Origin: an uncultured Flavobacteriales bacterium
GTDB taxonomy: Bacteria > Bacteroidota > Bacteroidia > Flavobacteriales_D > Crocinitomicaceae
Assembly (NCBI GenBank): GCA_903945495.1
Contig: CAJAVU010000019.1
Span: 1 to 45,403 of the forward strand
Length of the DNA stretch: 45,403 nucleotides
Reading direction: 5' to 3'
Positions 10,081 to 20,000 of the stretch are shown here, piece by piece. How positions within the stretch are numbered: position 1 is the stretch's first letter; every line of letters starts with the position of its first letter. The notes beneath the pieces were generated by a model. It did not search any database, had not been told where the DNA came from, and saw only the letters and a program-made list of their open reading frames with translations. The translations under genes were made by a program, and so were the position numbers.

Positions 10081-10469
10081 TGAGTTCTATATTTTCTAAG
10101 ATAATCAGGGGAGAAATTCCCTGTTATAAAGTAGCCGAGAATGAACAGTTCTTGGCTTTTTTGGATAGTATGCCTTTAAAGAAAGGGCACGTATTGGTAA
10201 TTCCTAAAGTGGAAGTGGATTTTATTTTCGATATGGAAGATGCACTTTTAGGTGACTTGATGATTTTCTCCAAGGAAGTGGCCCAAAAAATGAAACGCGT
10301 TTTACCGTGTAAAAAGATTGGTGTAACAGTGATTGGTTTGGAAGTTCCGCATGCGCACATTCATTTAATTCCAATAGATTCGGTAACCGATATGGATTTT
10401 TCCAAGCAAAAACTGTCGTTACCAGCTGATGAACAAATGGCTTTGGCAAAACAATTGCTAGAGGCTTAA
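10080..10469 (+). CDS. HIT family hydrolase
   Basis: A 129-aa histidine-triad protein of the Hint/HinT branch, which hydrolyses nucleoside phosphoramidates or related AMP conjugates in the cytoplasm. The N-terminus SIFSKIIRGEIPCYKVAEN and the central MPLKKGHVLVIPK are family hallmarks. The active-site triad HAHIHLIP lies at residues 91-98, with His93 as the expected nucleophile. The start codon overlaps the greA stop by one base, and the SGNH-hydrolase gene starts 20 bp downstream, so greA and this gene very likely share a transcript. The exact substrate is unknown. Confidence 0.93.
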   Translation: MSSIFSKIIRGEIPCYKVAENEQFLAFLDSMPLKKGHVLVIPKVEVDFIFDMEDALLGDLMIFSKEVAQKMKRVLPCKKIGVTVIGLEVPHAHIHLIPIDSVTDMDFSKQKLSLPADEQMALAKQLLEA

Positions 10470-10489
10470 TACAAAATGGATTATTGGTT

Positions 10490-11524
10490 ATGAAAGCTCT
10501 ATTGCTTATTTTTAGTTTTTGTGTTTCAGTGAGTGCATTACGGGCTACTGAACCATTGAAGATATTGTTTATCGGGAACTCATTCACCCACATGAATGCA
10601 ATGCCGAAGCAATTTGATAAATTGGCAAAATCACTCGATCAAAAAGTGTTGGTAGAAATGGAGGCTAAAAGCAATCATACCTTAAAAATGCACTGTGGTC
10701 GTCCCGAATTGTTTAAAACGATCAATTCTAAGAAATGGGATTACGTCATCATTCAACCATTTAGTCGAGAGTTAATATTCGACAAAGATTCAATTAATGA
10801 AGCTACAATTCCCTATTTTCAGCAGATAATGGATTCTGTTCGTGCGAATAACGCATGTACAAATATTCTTTTGTATGAAACATGGGGATACAAAAATGGT
10901 TTCGCCGAAAGAAATGATACGGATTCTTTTGATGAAATGGCGATGAAAATCGAAAATGGTGCGCGTTATATTGCTGACACCTTCGATTTAGCAATTGTAC
11001 CAGTGGGAATGGTTTGGCGTGAAATCGTAAATAAACATCCCGAAATTAACTTATTTGATGCGGATGAACATCATCCAAGCCCAATCGGTTCATATCTCGT
11101 AGCATCGACGTTTTACGCGGCTATTTACAAAAGAAGTTTTGATGGTGCTCCATCAACTGTATATCCTGCTGAACAGATGAAAACAATTCATGCTGTAACC
11201 TACAAATATGTATTAAGCCATATCGATAATTGTGATTTGCGAAAGAATACATTTTTTATAACCAAAACAGAGAGTAATCCTACCACCAAGAGATACAAGG
11301 TGAGTTGTAAATCATATTTCAAGGAAGCTGATTCTTTAGTGTGGGATTTTGGTGATAAAACGAGCTCGAAGTACAAATTCACAAGTCATTCATATAAAAA
11401 ACCAGGAACATACACTATTAAATTAACAGTGAATGATGAATGTGGTATTCGTGTGTATGAGCAAGATGTGTATTTCCCAGCACCGCCAGTGAAGAAAAAA
11501 CCAACTTCAAATAAAAAGCCCTAA
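10490..11524 (+). CDS. Exported SGNH/GDSL-type hydrolase with C-terminal PKD domain
   Basis: This 344-aa protein has a short signal peptide (MKALLLIFSFCVSVSALRAT). Block I of SGNH hydrolases follows as KILFIGNSFTH, with Ser31 as the likely nucleophile. The catalytic Asp and His are expected in DADEHHPSPIGSY (residues 190-203), giving the D-x-x-H arrangement. Such enzymes are esterases, often acting on acetylated carbohydrates. Residues about 255-330 form a PKD-like sandwich (VWDFGDKTSS, then SHSYKKPGTYTIKLTV), followed by a Pro/Lys tail. There is no T9SS sorting domain, so a periplasmic location is more likely than surface anchoring. ATG at 10490 is preferred over the TTG two codons earlier. 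The gene may be cotranscribed with greA and the HIT gene and converges with the acyltransferase 3 bp away. Confidence 0.75.
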   Translation: MKALLLIFSFCVSVSALRATEPLKILFIGNSFTHMNAMPKQFDKLAKSLDQKVLVEMEAKSNHTLKMHCGRPELFKTINSKKWDYVIIQPFSRELIFDKDSINEATIPYFQQIMDSVRANNACTNILLYETWGYKNGFAERNDTDSFDEMAMKIENGARYIADTFDLAIVPVGMVWREIVNKHPEINLFDADEHHPSPIGSYLVASTFYAAIYKRSFDGAPSTVYPAEQMKTIHAVTYKYVLSHIDNCDLRKNTFFITKTESNPTTKRYKVSCKSYFKEADSLVWDFGDKTSSKYKFTSHSYKKPGTYTIKLTVNDECGIRVYEQDVYFPAPPVKKKPTSNKKP

Positions 11525-11527
11525 ACC

Positions 11528-12682
11528 TTATTTTCTGATGCGTTTACGAATCGGTATCACGATATCGAGCATGCGATCGAACCAATTGGTTAACGGTTCG
11601 ATGTAATAAATCATTACGACAAATAAAGCGATGAATAATCCAGCCCCAATTCCTGCTTCATATGGGTTTAAAGGATTGTGTGATCGGCTAAAAAACGTTC
11701 CAATACCAATCTTAATTACAGCTCCATACAATAACATCATGTGAATAATGAAAATAGAGAGTGTGTTTTGACCAATTCGGATAAATAGATTTTCCTTAAT
11801 GGTTACAAGTCGCTCAAAGGTGGATAGTAAGCTTAAAACAATGAAAACAACTCCCATGGTTTCATAGAGCCAGTTGGAAAGAACCAAATTCTCAAAATCT
11901 AATCCAATATATCCTCCTAAAGTATCTACAAAGCTTAAAATCTCTGTTGGAAAGAAGGTAAAAGAAAGTCCAATCGTTAATAAGAAAAGAGGAATATTCC
12001 ACTTTGTTTTATTGATCCAAACCGAATGCAAAACAACGCCCACACCTGCCCCAAAGAAGGTATATCCTAAACTTGGTGCCAAAGGAAAAAGAGAACGTCC
12101 TCCAGGTGCGTGAATCATATTTTGAATAAAATTCGGCCAACCATAAGGCCAAGGAATTTTTTCCCCATCTAACTTGATTTCACTTAATGGCGCATAACAA
12201 CTAAAAATCAACGCACTAATGACAAAGTAATAAACCCATAAAGGAATAACCTTAATTAGCTTATACAAACCGTAAACCAACAATAATCCAAGTATTCCGA
12301 AAGCAATACATTGAAGAATATGGAAACTGCGTGGGTTCAATAAATATCCCCAAAAAAGCAATTCGATTACACGTTTGAATCCTTTGGTAATACGCTTATT
12401 TTCGCGAAACGGTTTTGCATTGGAACCATACAACAAGTAGACAAAAACCATTCCAGTCATTGTAAGGAACATCGGAGAAGTATAGCCGCGTATGATATGC
12501 CAAATGTCGTAAACCAAGAAATCTGGGTTTGCAAAGTGTGCATCGGGACTTCTAAACTGTTCACCAAGTGTATGGTCTATGAAATGTCCTTCCAACATTA
12601 ATAGTATCGCAAAAGAACGCGCTATATCAATAAAATATAAGCGAGGTCGTTTTACTGGTGGAATTGAAATTTCTTGAGCCAT
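11528..12682 (-). CDS. DUF1624 / heparan-alpha-glucosaminide acetyltransferase-like membrane protein
   Basis: A 384-aa polytopic inner-membrane protein with about ten hydrophobic segments. The N-terminal RPRLYFIDIARSFAILLML followed by EGHFIDH matches the start of the HGSNAT-like (DUF1624) family, in which the conserved His is used to move an acetyl group across the membrane onto a sugar. Late features include the IGQNTLSIFIIHMMLLY helix, and the C-terminus is basic (RKRIRK). The acceptor is unknown. Other acyltransferase-3-like families share the topology, so family placement is moderately sure and the reaction is inference. It is convergent with the SGNH-hydrolase gene (3-bp gap), 61 bp downstream of the PorE-like gene, and possibly in its transcript. 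Confidence 0.7.
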   Translation of the reverse strand: MAQEISIPPVKRPRLYFIDIARSFAILLMLEGHFIDHTLGEQFRSPDAHFANPDFLVYDIWHIIRGYTSPMFLTMTGMVFVYLLYGSNAKPFRENKRITKGFKRVIELLFWGYLLNPRSFHILQCIAFGILGLLLVYGLYKLIKVIPLWVYYFVISALIFSCYAPLSEIKLDGEKIPWPYGWPNFIQNMIHAPGGRSLFPLAPSLGYTFFGAGVGVVLHSVWINKTKWNIPLFLLTIGLSFTFFPTEILSFVDTLGGYIGLDFENLVLSNWLYETMGVVFIVLSLLSTFERLVTIKENLFIRIGQNTLSIFIIHMMLLYGAVIKIGIGTFFSRSHNPLNPYEAGIGAGLFIALFVVMIYYIEPLTNWFDRMLDIVIPIRKRIRK

Positions 12683-12743
12683 TTATTTTAGATTGTGTGC
12701 AAAGATAATCAATTGAAGAGTTTCATCAAATCAGAGAAACGAA

Positions 12744-14981
12744 TTAAAATCCTTCGCCATTTATCATGATGATCAGTGGATTTGGATAGTTTTCGAAATA
12801 GAGTTTAGAACCGAACGAAAACAAGCCAGCAGGTAAAGGTTTGTTTGATGTGTACGTAACCTGAATACTGGAATTTGCGGGAATACTCATTGGACTGGAA
12901 ATCGTCAAATATGCATTGTCAACACTGAATTCCTTAATGCTTAGAACATCGTTGCTTTTATTCGTGATGGTAATTGCTTTTGAAAAACTAGCGCCCTGTT
13001 TGATTGCTTGTAAATCGATGAAGCGTGGTGAAACGGACGTTATAAATGCCAAACTATCTTCTGTTAAATAATCGACACTTTGAATCTCAATTTTGCGTTC
13101 AATCGCCGCTGAGCGTGAGTAAACAGAATTCTTTTGATCGTGAAAATTATCGCTCGTTAATTTATTGGCCGTATATTCTCCAAATGGAACTTGTGTAAAA
13201 ATAACTTTCCCTCCATTCGGAGCAGTATTCGTTAAGTACGGTTTAAAAACACCATTGTCATATTGCATCAAATAATTCACAAGCGAACTGATGCGTCGCT
13301 TTGTCAAGTTCACATTATAGTCTGTTTTTGCTAATGGACTTGCAAATCCTTTCACAGTGATATTAATTTTCGCTCCTTTTTTCAATTCTTCCAACAATAA
13401 ATCTCTAAAAAGATTGAGGTCCTTAACACCTTGATCAACATATTCGATAAAAAAGCTTTCGATATCTTCTTTCGCTTCCTCTGCTTTTTCATTCGCTAAT
13501 CCTGTTGAATATTCTGTTTGATATTTCTCCAACATCGCACGATATTCGCCATAACCAGTAATGTAGTTCACACGTGTTAATGTATCACGGGATTTTGGAT
13601 CTGGACAATCATTGTGAAAATACAAGGTCACAGGAAGACGCTTGTTTAGATCAGCAAGTGTTTCAACAGGTGTTGGAGGAATAATAATTACCGGAGGATG
13701 AGCAGAAAAAATATCTGAACAGCACGTTGGGTTTTTACTGTACAAAACACCAATGCGATTACTTGAGAAATAACTGGTATCGCCTGATTTGAAATAGTAA
13801 ATGTCATTTGCCGGACTATTAAGCGGTAAGCCAATATTTTGCGGTGCTTCAAATACGGTTGTAAATTGCGAACTGTGAATATCGTAACCTCCAAATCCGT
13901 CATGCCAACTGGAGGAGAAGTATAGTTGCTTGTTTTTTTCATCCCACCAAGGACTTAATTCATTGTCGATGGAATTTAAAGTTTTAAGATTTCTAACTTT
14001 GGAATATTGATTGCCATTCTTGATAATCGAATACCATAAATCCATCCCTCCTTCTGTTCCCTCACGATCTGAGGCAAAGAACAATACTTCATTCCCTTCT
14101 AATAAACCAATATGCGGCATCGTTGTGTTGCTTCCAGCTTCGTTTATTATTTCACCTAAAGAATCAATCATAAACCACTTATTGTCACGATAGGATGCGA
14201 CCATGATTTTACATTTGTAATTGTAACTTTCGTCCTCGCACAAACTAAAATAGAAACGCGTTCCGTCCAATGAGAAACTGCCGTTTCCTGTGTTCAATTT
14301 CGCGAAAAACAAATCTTCAATGCGCTTAGACGGTTCAAAAACAGAATCCAATTTGGATGAATACAAACGTGTTCTATAATCGGATGTAAACACTTCTTCT
14401 GTAGCACTTACAGAATCTGCTCGAAGAGATGAAAAATACAATTGACTATTCCAAAGATTGTGACCAAATTCGGAATTCGGCGTATTGACTGTTTCAGGTA
14501 ATCGAGAAAATACAACTTCCGCAGTATCTTTTATTGCCGTTTTTGCCCACAAACACGATTCTAGTTCGCGTTTCGCTTTCAGATACATGTAGGATTTTTT
14601 ATCCTTCGTGAATTTTTTCTTTGCTTTCTTAAAGGTTTCAATCGCAGCGTCATATGAACCATTCTGTTTTTGCATCAAGCCATAGTTAATCAGCGACATT
14701 GGATAAATCCCTCCTTCTTCTCGCTCATAGACTTTTCCGTAATAAAATTCCGCTTTGCGATAATCTTTGTAAGCTTTTAATGTTTCAGCATAATTCCACA
14801 ATATTGAAACAGAATTTGAATCCAGCTCCATCGCTTTCTCATACAACTCAACAGCATAGTAATAATCGCCCTTTTCATATTTTTCTTGGGCATATTTTAA
14901 GTAGCTACCCAATTTCGATTGCGCATGAAGTCCACCAATTAAAGTGAAGAAAAAGACAACAATTAAATATAATCTGGGCAT
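12744..14981 (-). CDS. PorE-like OmpA-family protein (TPR, beta-propeller, OmpA, C-terminal DUF1573-like domain)
   Basis: A 745-aa protein with a signal peptide (residues 1-20, GGLHAQS). Residues about 25-150 are tetratricopeptide repeats (GDYYYAVELYEKAMELDSNS), and about 160-430 are PD40/WD40-like propeller repeats (NGSFSLDGTRFYFSL; ELSPWWDEKNKQLYFSSS). An OmpA-like peptidoglycan-binding domain follows at about 530-640 (ITVKGFASPLAKTDYNVNLT, then KRRISSL). The last ~95 residues form an Ig-like domain (ITITNKSNDVLSIKEFSVD) of the DUF1573/choice-of-anchor type. In T9SS, PorE links peptidoglycan to PorP/SprF-type barrels. The gene overlaps the upstream PorP/SprF gene by 19 bp, the expected partner. 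The position of the usual peptidoglycan-contacting Asp in the GHTD motif is Ser here (GFAS). Confidence 0.85.
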   Translation of the reverse strand: MPRLYLIVVFFFTLIGGLHAQSKLGSYLKYAQEKYEKGDYYYAVELYEKAMELDSNSVSILWNYAETLKAYKDYRKAEFYYGKVYEREEGGIYPMSLINYGLMQKQNGSYDAAIETFKKAKKKFTKDKKSYMYLKAKRELESCLWAKTAIKDTAEVVFSRLPETVNTPNSEFGHNLWNSQLYFSSLRADSVSATEEVFTSDYRTRLYSSKLDSVFEPSKRIEDLFFAKLNTGNGSFSLDGTRFYFSLCEDESYNYKCKIMVASYRDNKWFMIDSLGEIINEAGSNTTMPHIGLLEGNEVLFFASDREGTEGGMDLWYSIIKNGNQYSKVRNLKTLNSIDNELSPWWDEKNKQLYFSSSWHDGFGGYDIHSSQFTTVFEAPQNIGLPLNSPANDIYYFKSGDTSYFSSNRIGVLYSKNPTCCSDIFSAHPPVIIIPPTPVETLADLNKRLPVTLYFHNDCPDPKSRDTLTRVNYITGYGEYRAMLEKYQTEYSTGLANEKAEEAKEDIESFFIEYVDQGVKDLNLFRDLLLEELKKGAKINITVKGFASPLAKTDYNVNLTKRRISSLVNYLMQYDNGVFKPYLTNTAPNGGKVIFTQVPFGEYTANKLTSDNFHDQKNSVYSRSAAIERKIEIQSVDYLTEDSLAFITSVSPRFIDLQAIKQGASFSKAITITNKSNDVLSIKEFSVDNAYLTISSPMSIPANSSIQVTYTSNKPLPAGLFSFGSKLYFENYPNPLIIMINGEGF

Positions 14982-15967
14982 ACGCGGTGTGCGATTTTTT
15001 TCGGTTTAAAATGATTGAGAATATAACGAGCTGCTAGTTCAAAACCACCACGGGCATTACTTGCTGGCACCAATTTGGAAACGTTTATATCGTAACTTAT
15101 GCCAAGAAACCAATCTTGGTAATCGACGCCAACACTCAAATATCCAGCATCTCGATTGCGGAACCAAATTCCTGCGTACAAGGCGCGATAACTTCCAGCT
15201 TTTTCAATCAAGGTATATTTTACACTAGATCCAAGAATCAATTCACGGTATTTTCCTTGAACGGAGTATTGAAGCGAAGGAACCAAATCCCAATCAGGAT
15301 CTAATTTGAACAATCCTTTCGAAAACACATTCACGCGAATATCTCGTGGAATGACTTGTGTGTAAAAGCCTTGGTTTGGGCGATTTAAATTGTAAAATCC
15401 AATTCCACTAATGATTTTGAATCGCTTGTTTTTATAGTATTCATGAATGGTCCCAACTCCTACTGAAAAATTGGTTTTACGATCAGTTGAATAATTTTCA
15501 CCAGTCGGAAGAGAAGGATCATAGCTAATACCGTTAAATTGATTGTCAAAATAAAATTGATCCCAATTGACTTGTCGGTGATTCATTCCGAGATTGATCC
15601 CTGGTCGAAGAATATGCGTTGAGTCTTTTGATAGTTTGAACAAATAGGAAACGTTCCCTTGAACTTCAATTGTACGTAATTTACCATCTCCAACGGCGTC
15701 ATTAAAGAACGACAGTCCAACACCCAAATTAGGTAGTTGTTTTAAACGTGTATCGGCCGAAAAGGAAAATGTACTGAAAGGAACAGTAACGCTTCTCCAT
15801 TGATTTCGATAATTGGCGATAAAACGATAATCACCATTGAAATGGCCTGCGTGACCTGGGTTTTGATAGAGTTGATTGTCATTGAATTGTGACCAATGCA
15901 CATCTTGACCTAAACTTCTAAGAGCAAAGGAACAAATACAAAGTAGCACTAGTGACGTGATTCTCAA
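14963..15967 (-). CDS. PorP/SprF family type IX secretion membrane protein
   Basis: This 334-aa outer-membrane barrel has a signal peptide (MRITSLVLLCICSFALRSLG). The family hallmark follows directly as QDVHWSQFNDNQLYQNPGHA, then YRNQWRSVTVPFSTF. PorP/SprF proteins interact with the PorKLMN complex or act with individual T9SS cargo such as gliding adhesins, so this may be an accessory copy rather than the core porP (inference, as porKLMN are not here). No ATG is available in a suitable place; TTG at 15967-15965 gives the proper signal peptide. It is the first gene of a two-gene unit with the PorE-like protein, overlapping it by 19 bp. Confidence 0.88.
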   Translation of the reverse strand: MRITSLVLLCICSFALRSLGQDVHWSQFNDNQLYQNPGHAGHFNGDYRFIANYRNQWRSVTVPFSTFSFSADTRLKQLPNLGVGLSFFNDAVGDGKLRTIEVQGNVSYLFKLSKDSTHILRPGINLGMNHRQVNWDQFYFDNQFNGISYDPSLPTGENYSTDRKTNFSVGVGTIHEYYKNKRFKIISGIGFYNLNRPNQGFYTQVIPRDIRVNVFSKGLFKLDPDWDLVPSLQYSVQGKYRELILGSSVKYTLIEKAGSYRALYAGIWFRNRDAGYLSVGVDYQDWFLGISYDINVSKLVPASNARGGFELAARYILNHFKPKKIAHRVCPDYI

Positions 15968-16204
15968 TTCAATATTATTTGAAGATGAAATTACGAAAAA
16001 TTAAAATAGGTTGTTGTTTCAATTGTATACAAGTCAGTTTTCGATGAATCATTACCAATTAATTACAATTATTCGATCTGCATAGGTGAAAGAGTGTAAT
16101 GTAACCTAAGTAGTTCTACTGATATAACATTTGAATTGCTATTATTTTTTTTATTCTGAGGATGAAAGCACGTATTTAGCTCAAAGCATTTAACGAAAAT
16201 CACC

Positions 16205-16492
16205 ATGAAACCACAAAAAAATGCAAAAATAAAATCAGTACCCGCTGGTTTTATAACAGAAAAAAAACGGAAGTTCAATTTGATTGAATGTGAGAATTCA
16301 TCGTCCGTGTCATGGAATGATTCAACTTCTTCTAATGCGCTTGAACGTTTTATAAATGGACTAATTCTAGTTGTACACATTCTATTTTCTCCAATTGAAA
16401 AGTTGATTGAAAAACACGATTCAGGAATTTTACGTTTAAATTTTTCAGCGGAAAGATATGTGTTAATTATTGGCGAACGGTATAAAAATTAG
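16205..16492 (+). CDS. Small protein of unknown function
   Basis: A 95-aa ORF starting at ATG 16205 with a very basic first third (MKPQKNAKIKS; EKKRKF). Around residue 50-65 is a hydrophobic stretch (INGLILVVHILF) that could be one membrane-associated helix, followed by a mixed C-terminus (RYVLIIGERYKN). I recognise no domain. A strong terminator follows about 95 bp after its stop, which supports its being a real transcription unit. An overlapping antisense ORF (16069-16380) is possible but has no supporting features. Confidence 0.4.
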   Translation: MKPQKNAKIKSVPAGFITEKKRKFNLIECENSSSVSWNDSTSSNALERFINGLILVVHILFSPIEKLIEKHDSGILRLNFSAERYVLIIGERYKN

Positions 16493-16586
16493 TATTAAAC
16501 CTAATCAGATACCTACTTAAAAAAGTTGATCATTAAATAACTCAGACCGTATTTACATACATCAATTAACGACAGTATCTGATTTA

Positions 16587-16628
16587 AAACCAAGGGTTTT
16601 TCATCTGAAAAGCCCTTGGTTTATTTTC
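16587..16628 (+). terminator. Rho-independent terminator
   Basis: A 17-bp inverted repeat (16587-16603 with 16606-16622, one T-G wobble, core AAACCAAGGG/CCCTTGGTTT) is followed by a T-rich tail. It ends the transcript of the small 16205 gene. The arms may also fold with a slightly larger loop in RNA. Confidence 0.85.
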
Positions 16629-16752
16629 AACTAAGAAGTTGCATAGAAACCCTTCTACGTATTTATGCTTAATTAAAAGATTTACCGATTGGAAAATTTT
16701 TAGGGGTAATTAAGAAGACTCATCTTTGATTAAGAAACCAACACTGAATAGT

Positions 16753-17046
16753 ATGAAACCACCACGTTCAAGAAAAGTTAGTCACCAAGCGAAATGCTTC
16801 GAGTTGACATATGTTACTAGTTTAAAAGAAACAAGTCCATACAAAAAAGGAGAGATTTTTCCTTTCCGATTCTTAAAAAGAAAATCCATTTTTAATCATT
16901 GCATTGCAACACTTATGGATGCGTTTATGCACATGATTCGTGAAATGGAATTGAATTTAAAAATTTACAGAACGCTCAATCATGAACGTTCAATTCCTAA
17001 ACGCAAATTCCAAGCGTATAACAGAATTAATTCAGCTTTCAATTAA
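16753..17046 (+). CDS. Small basic protein of unknown function
   Basis: A 97-aa ORF using ATG at 16753 (an in-frame TTG at 16726 would add nine residues). It is strongly basic (MKPPRSRKVSHQAKC; FPFRFLKRKS; SIPKRKFQAYNR) with a central Met/His-rich helix (IATLMDAFMHMIREMELNLK). There is no signal peptide or recognised domain. It lies between a terminator and the C-type-lectin surface protein, 38 bp upstream of the latter, and could be in its leader transcript. Like the 16205 ORF it begins MKP and is about 95 aa, but I see no convincing alignment between them. Confidence 0.4.
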   Translation: MKPPRSRKVSHQAKCFELTYVTSLKETSPYKKGEIFPFRFLKRKSIFNHCIATLMDAFMHMIREMELNLKIYRTLNHERSIPKRKFQAYNRINSAFN

Positions 17047-17084
17047 GTTGATTTTTGAAATAATAAATTCTTAAACTACACACT

Positions 17085-20000
17085 ATGCATAGAAAAATTA
17101 CACCATTCAAAAACAACGAATTTACATCCTTCAATTTTTGGAAGACGGCATGTTTTTTCGTTGCGGCCTTGTTTGTAACAGGTATGAATTACGCACAAAC
17201 CGCTGCTTCATCGATGGATATAACTGGCTCAAATTCAACTAATACAATCACAAATAATACTGTGTCGTATGTTGATCAGAATATCCTAGTAACAGCAAAC
17301 GGAACAATTAATGGGTTCATTGTAACAATAACTGATAGTTATACTTCGGGAGACGTATTGTCATATACAGGTTCACTTCCGGGAAGTGTTAGCGCTGTGT
17401 CTTTTAATACAACAACAAGAAGTTTGGTTTTCAATGGTTCAGCGACTGCTGCTCAATGGCAAGATCTGTTGCGCCGAGTTACATTGCAAACTACTTCTGC
17501 AACATGTTTTCCAGAAAGTAGAAAAGTAGCCTTTATCGCAGGTGATTGCTATTTCAATCCTCTGAATAATCATTATTATCGTTATCGCTCAACAGGAGAG
17601 TCATGGACTACAGCAAAAGCCTTTGCAGAAACACAATCGTATTTTGGGAGAATTGGCTATTTAGCAACGATCTCAGAACAATCAGAAAATAGCTTCATCT
17701 CTATTTTAATTGGACAAAATTCATGGATTGGTTGTTCGGATAATTACTCAGTAATCAACACAGCTGCTGGATATACTAAATACGCTGCTCAATCCAATGC
17801 AGAAGGTAAATTCCATTGGGTTACAGGTCCAGAAAAAGGGACACAAATACGATTGGGGAATGCAGTTGCTCCAGCTGTTGGAGGTGCCGTTGCTGGTGTT
17901 TATCAAAATTGGGGAGGTTCTGAACCAAATGATTATCCAACAAACAACACATATACATTAAGTCAAGAAGATTACGGACATATGTATTCTGGAACTGGAG
18001 GCCTTTGGAATGATTTCCCAAATACGCAATCAATCGGAAGTGTAATTGAATTTGGTGGAATGCCACTTGACAATACAACTTCACAAGTTGTTTTTACACG
18101 TAACATTTACATCAATGGTGCGCCTTCAGGAACAATCACAGGTGGAAACACGTCAGTTTGTCCAGGTGGAAGTGCAACCTTGACATTATCAGGATTATCA
18201 GGATCAGTTGTTAGCTGGGAATATTCCCTGGATAACTTCTTAACTGCGGGAACCACAATTGTGAATACAACAACAACTTTGAGTTTAACGGGTATCACTG
18301 AAACTCGCTATTATCGTGCAATAGTGAACAGTTCATCTGGTTGTTCTAGTTTGGCAACATCATCGACACCTGTTTATGTTTCGAATACAATTGCAGGAAA
18401 TATTGCTGCCGCAAATAATATAATTTGTCCTGGTTCTCAAGCAGCATTTACATTATTTGGAAACAACGGAAGTGTAATCAATTGGCAAGTATCAACAAGT
18501 TCTACTTTTGCAAGTGGGAATACAACCATTGCAAATACAAGTACAACAATGAGTTACACGCTGGCAAGCACAGGAACGTATTATTTCCGTGCACAAGTTC
18601 AAAACAATGGTTGTACAGCTGTTTATACGAATATTTATACCATTACTGTGACTTCTGGAACTGCTCCAGTTGGGGGGACAGTTACAAGTGAAGAATATTG
18701 TGGGGGCTCGAATGCAGGAACATTAACGCTTTCAGGTCATACTGGTTCAATTTCGAAATGGCAGTATTCAATTGATGGCGGTATTGTTTGGACAGATATT
18801 TCAAACACAACCACGTCTCAATCTTTTTCAGGAATAACAAGCAATAGAATGTATCGTGCACTTGTGACAAACGGTTCATGTGGATCGGCGTATAGCTCGA
18901 ATGGATCAATTACAGTATATGGTTCTACAGTTACAAAATGGTTAGGAACAACGAGCACAAACTGGGGAGATGCTTCAAACTGGTGTGGTGGAATTGCTGA
19001 CAATGGAATGGATGTAGTTGTAACGAGTTCGGCTCCGAACAATTTAGTCTTGGATCAAAATCGTTTGGTGGGAAGTTTCAATTTCAATGGTTCAAATAAA
19101 ATTATCATTCTTGGAAATAACACATTGACAGCGAATGGATTTACTGGAACTTCGTCTTTGAATTATGTTCAAACAAACGGTACCGGAAAATTGAAAATGA
19201 ATGTTGCGAATAATTCTACTGTTTTATTCCCGGTTTCTAATTCTGCTTACAACCCCGTTTCAATCACGAACAACTCAGGAAATTCTGATGACTTCTCTGT
19301 ACGAGTGTTAGATGAGGTTTACACAAATGGTTTGACAGGTGCTGTAATGTCAACTTCTAGAATTAAACGTACGTGGGATATTTCTAAAACGTATGCAAAT
19401 GGTGGAAGTGGAATAAACTTTACATTCAATTGGAACCCAGCAGAAGTGTACAATGTTACAACACCAATGTTGAATCATTACAACGGAACTGATTGGGACG
19501 CTCAAACAGGAGCTTCATCAAGTACGGCGAATAGTATGACGTATGTTGGTTATACAGGAACGTTCTCTCCATTCGCAATAAGTAATTCAGGTGATCCACT
19601 TCCAGTAACGTTAACTCAGTTTTCAGCAACATGTGAAACAGAGAATACGACAATCGAATGGCAAACTGCTTCAGAACAAAACTCAGATGTTTTTGTGATT
19701 GAAAGAAGTGAAAATGGCAAAGATTGGTCAACTGTTGATGAGGTAGCTGCTGCAGGGAATAGCAATACAATGATTAATTACATGTACAAAGATTACGGTC
19801 GTTCTAGAGGGTTGAATTACTATCAACTACAACAAATTGATGTGGATGGAAAAATAACTACATATGGACCAATTTCAGCGATGTGTGATATCGAAATTGT
19901 AGAAATCGCTGTATTCCCGAATCCAACGGATGGTGATTTTGCTATCGAAATTTCGGCACCACAAACTGAAAAGTATCTTGTGATTTTCGAAACTGCAGAT

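Noticed and set aside
16069-16380. Minus-strand 103-aa ORF overlapping the small 16205 gene
   Set aside because: No signal peptide, domain or promoter, and the plus-strand ORF has a better start and its own terminator.
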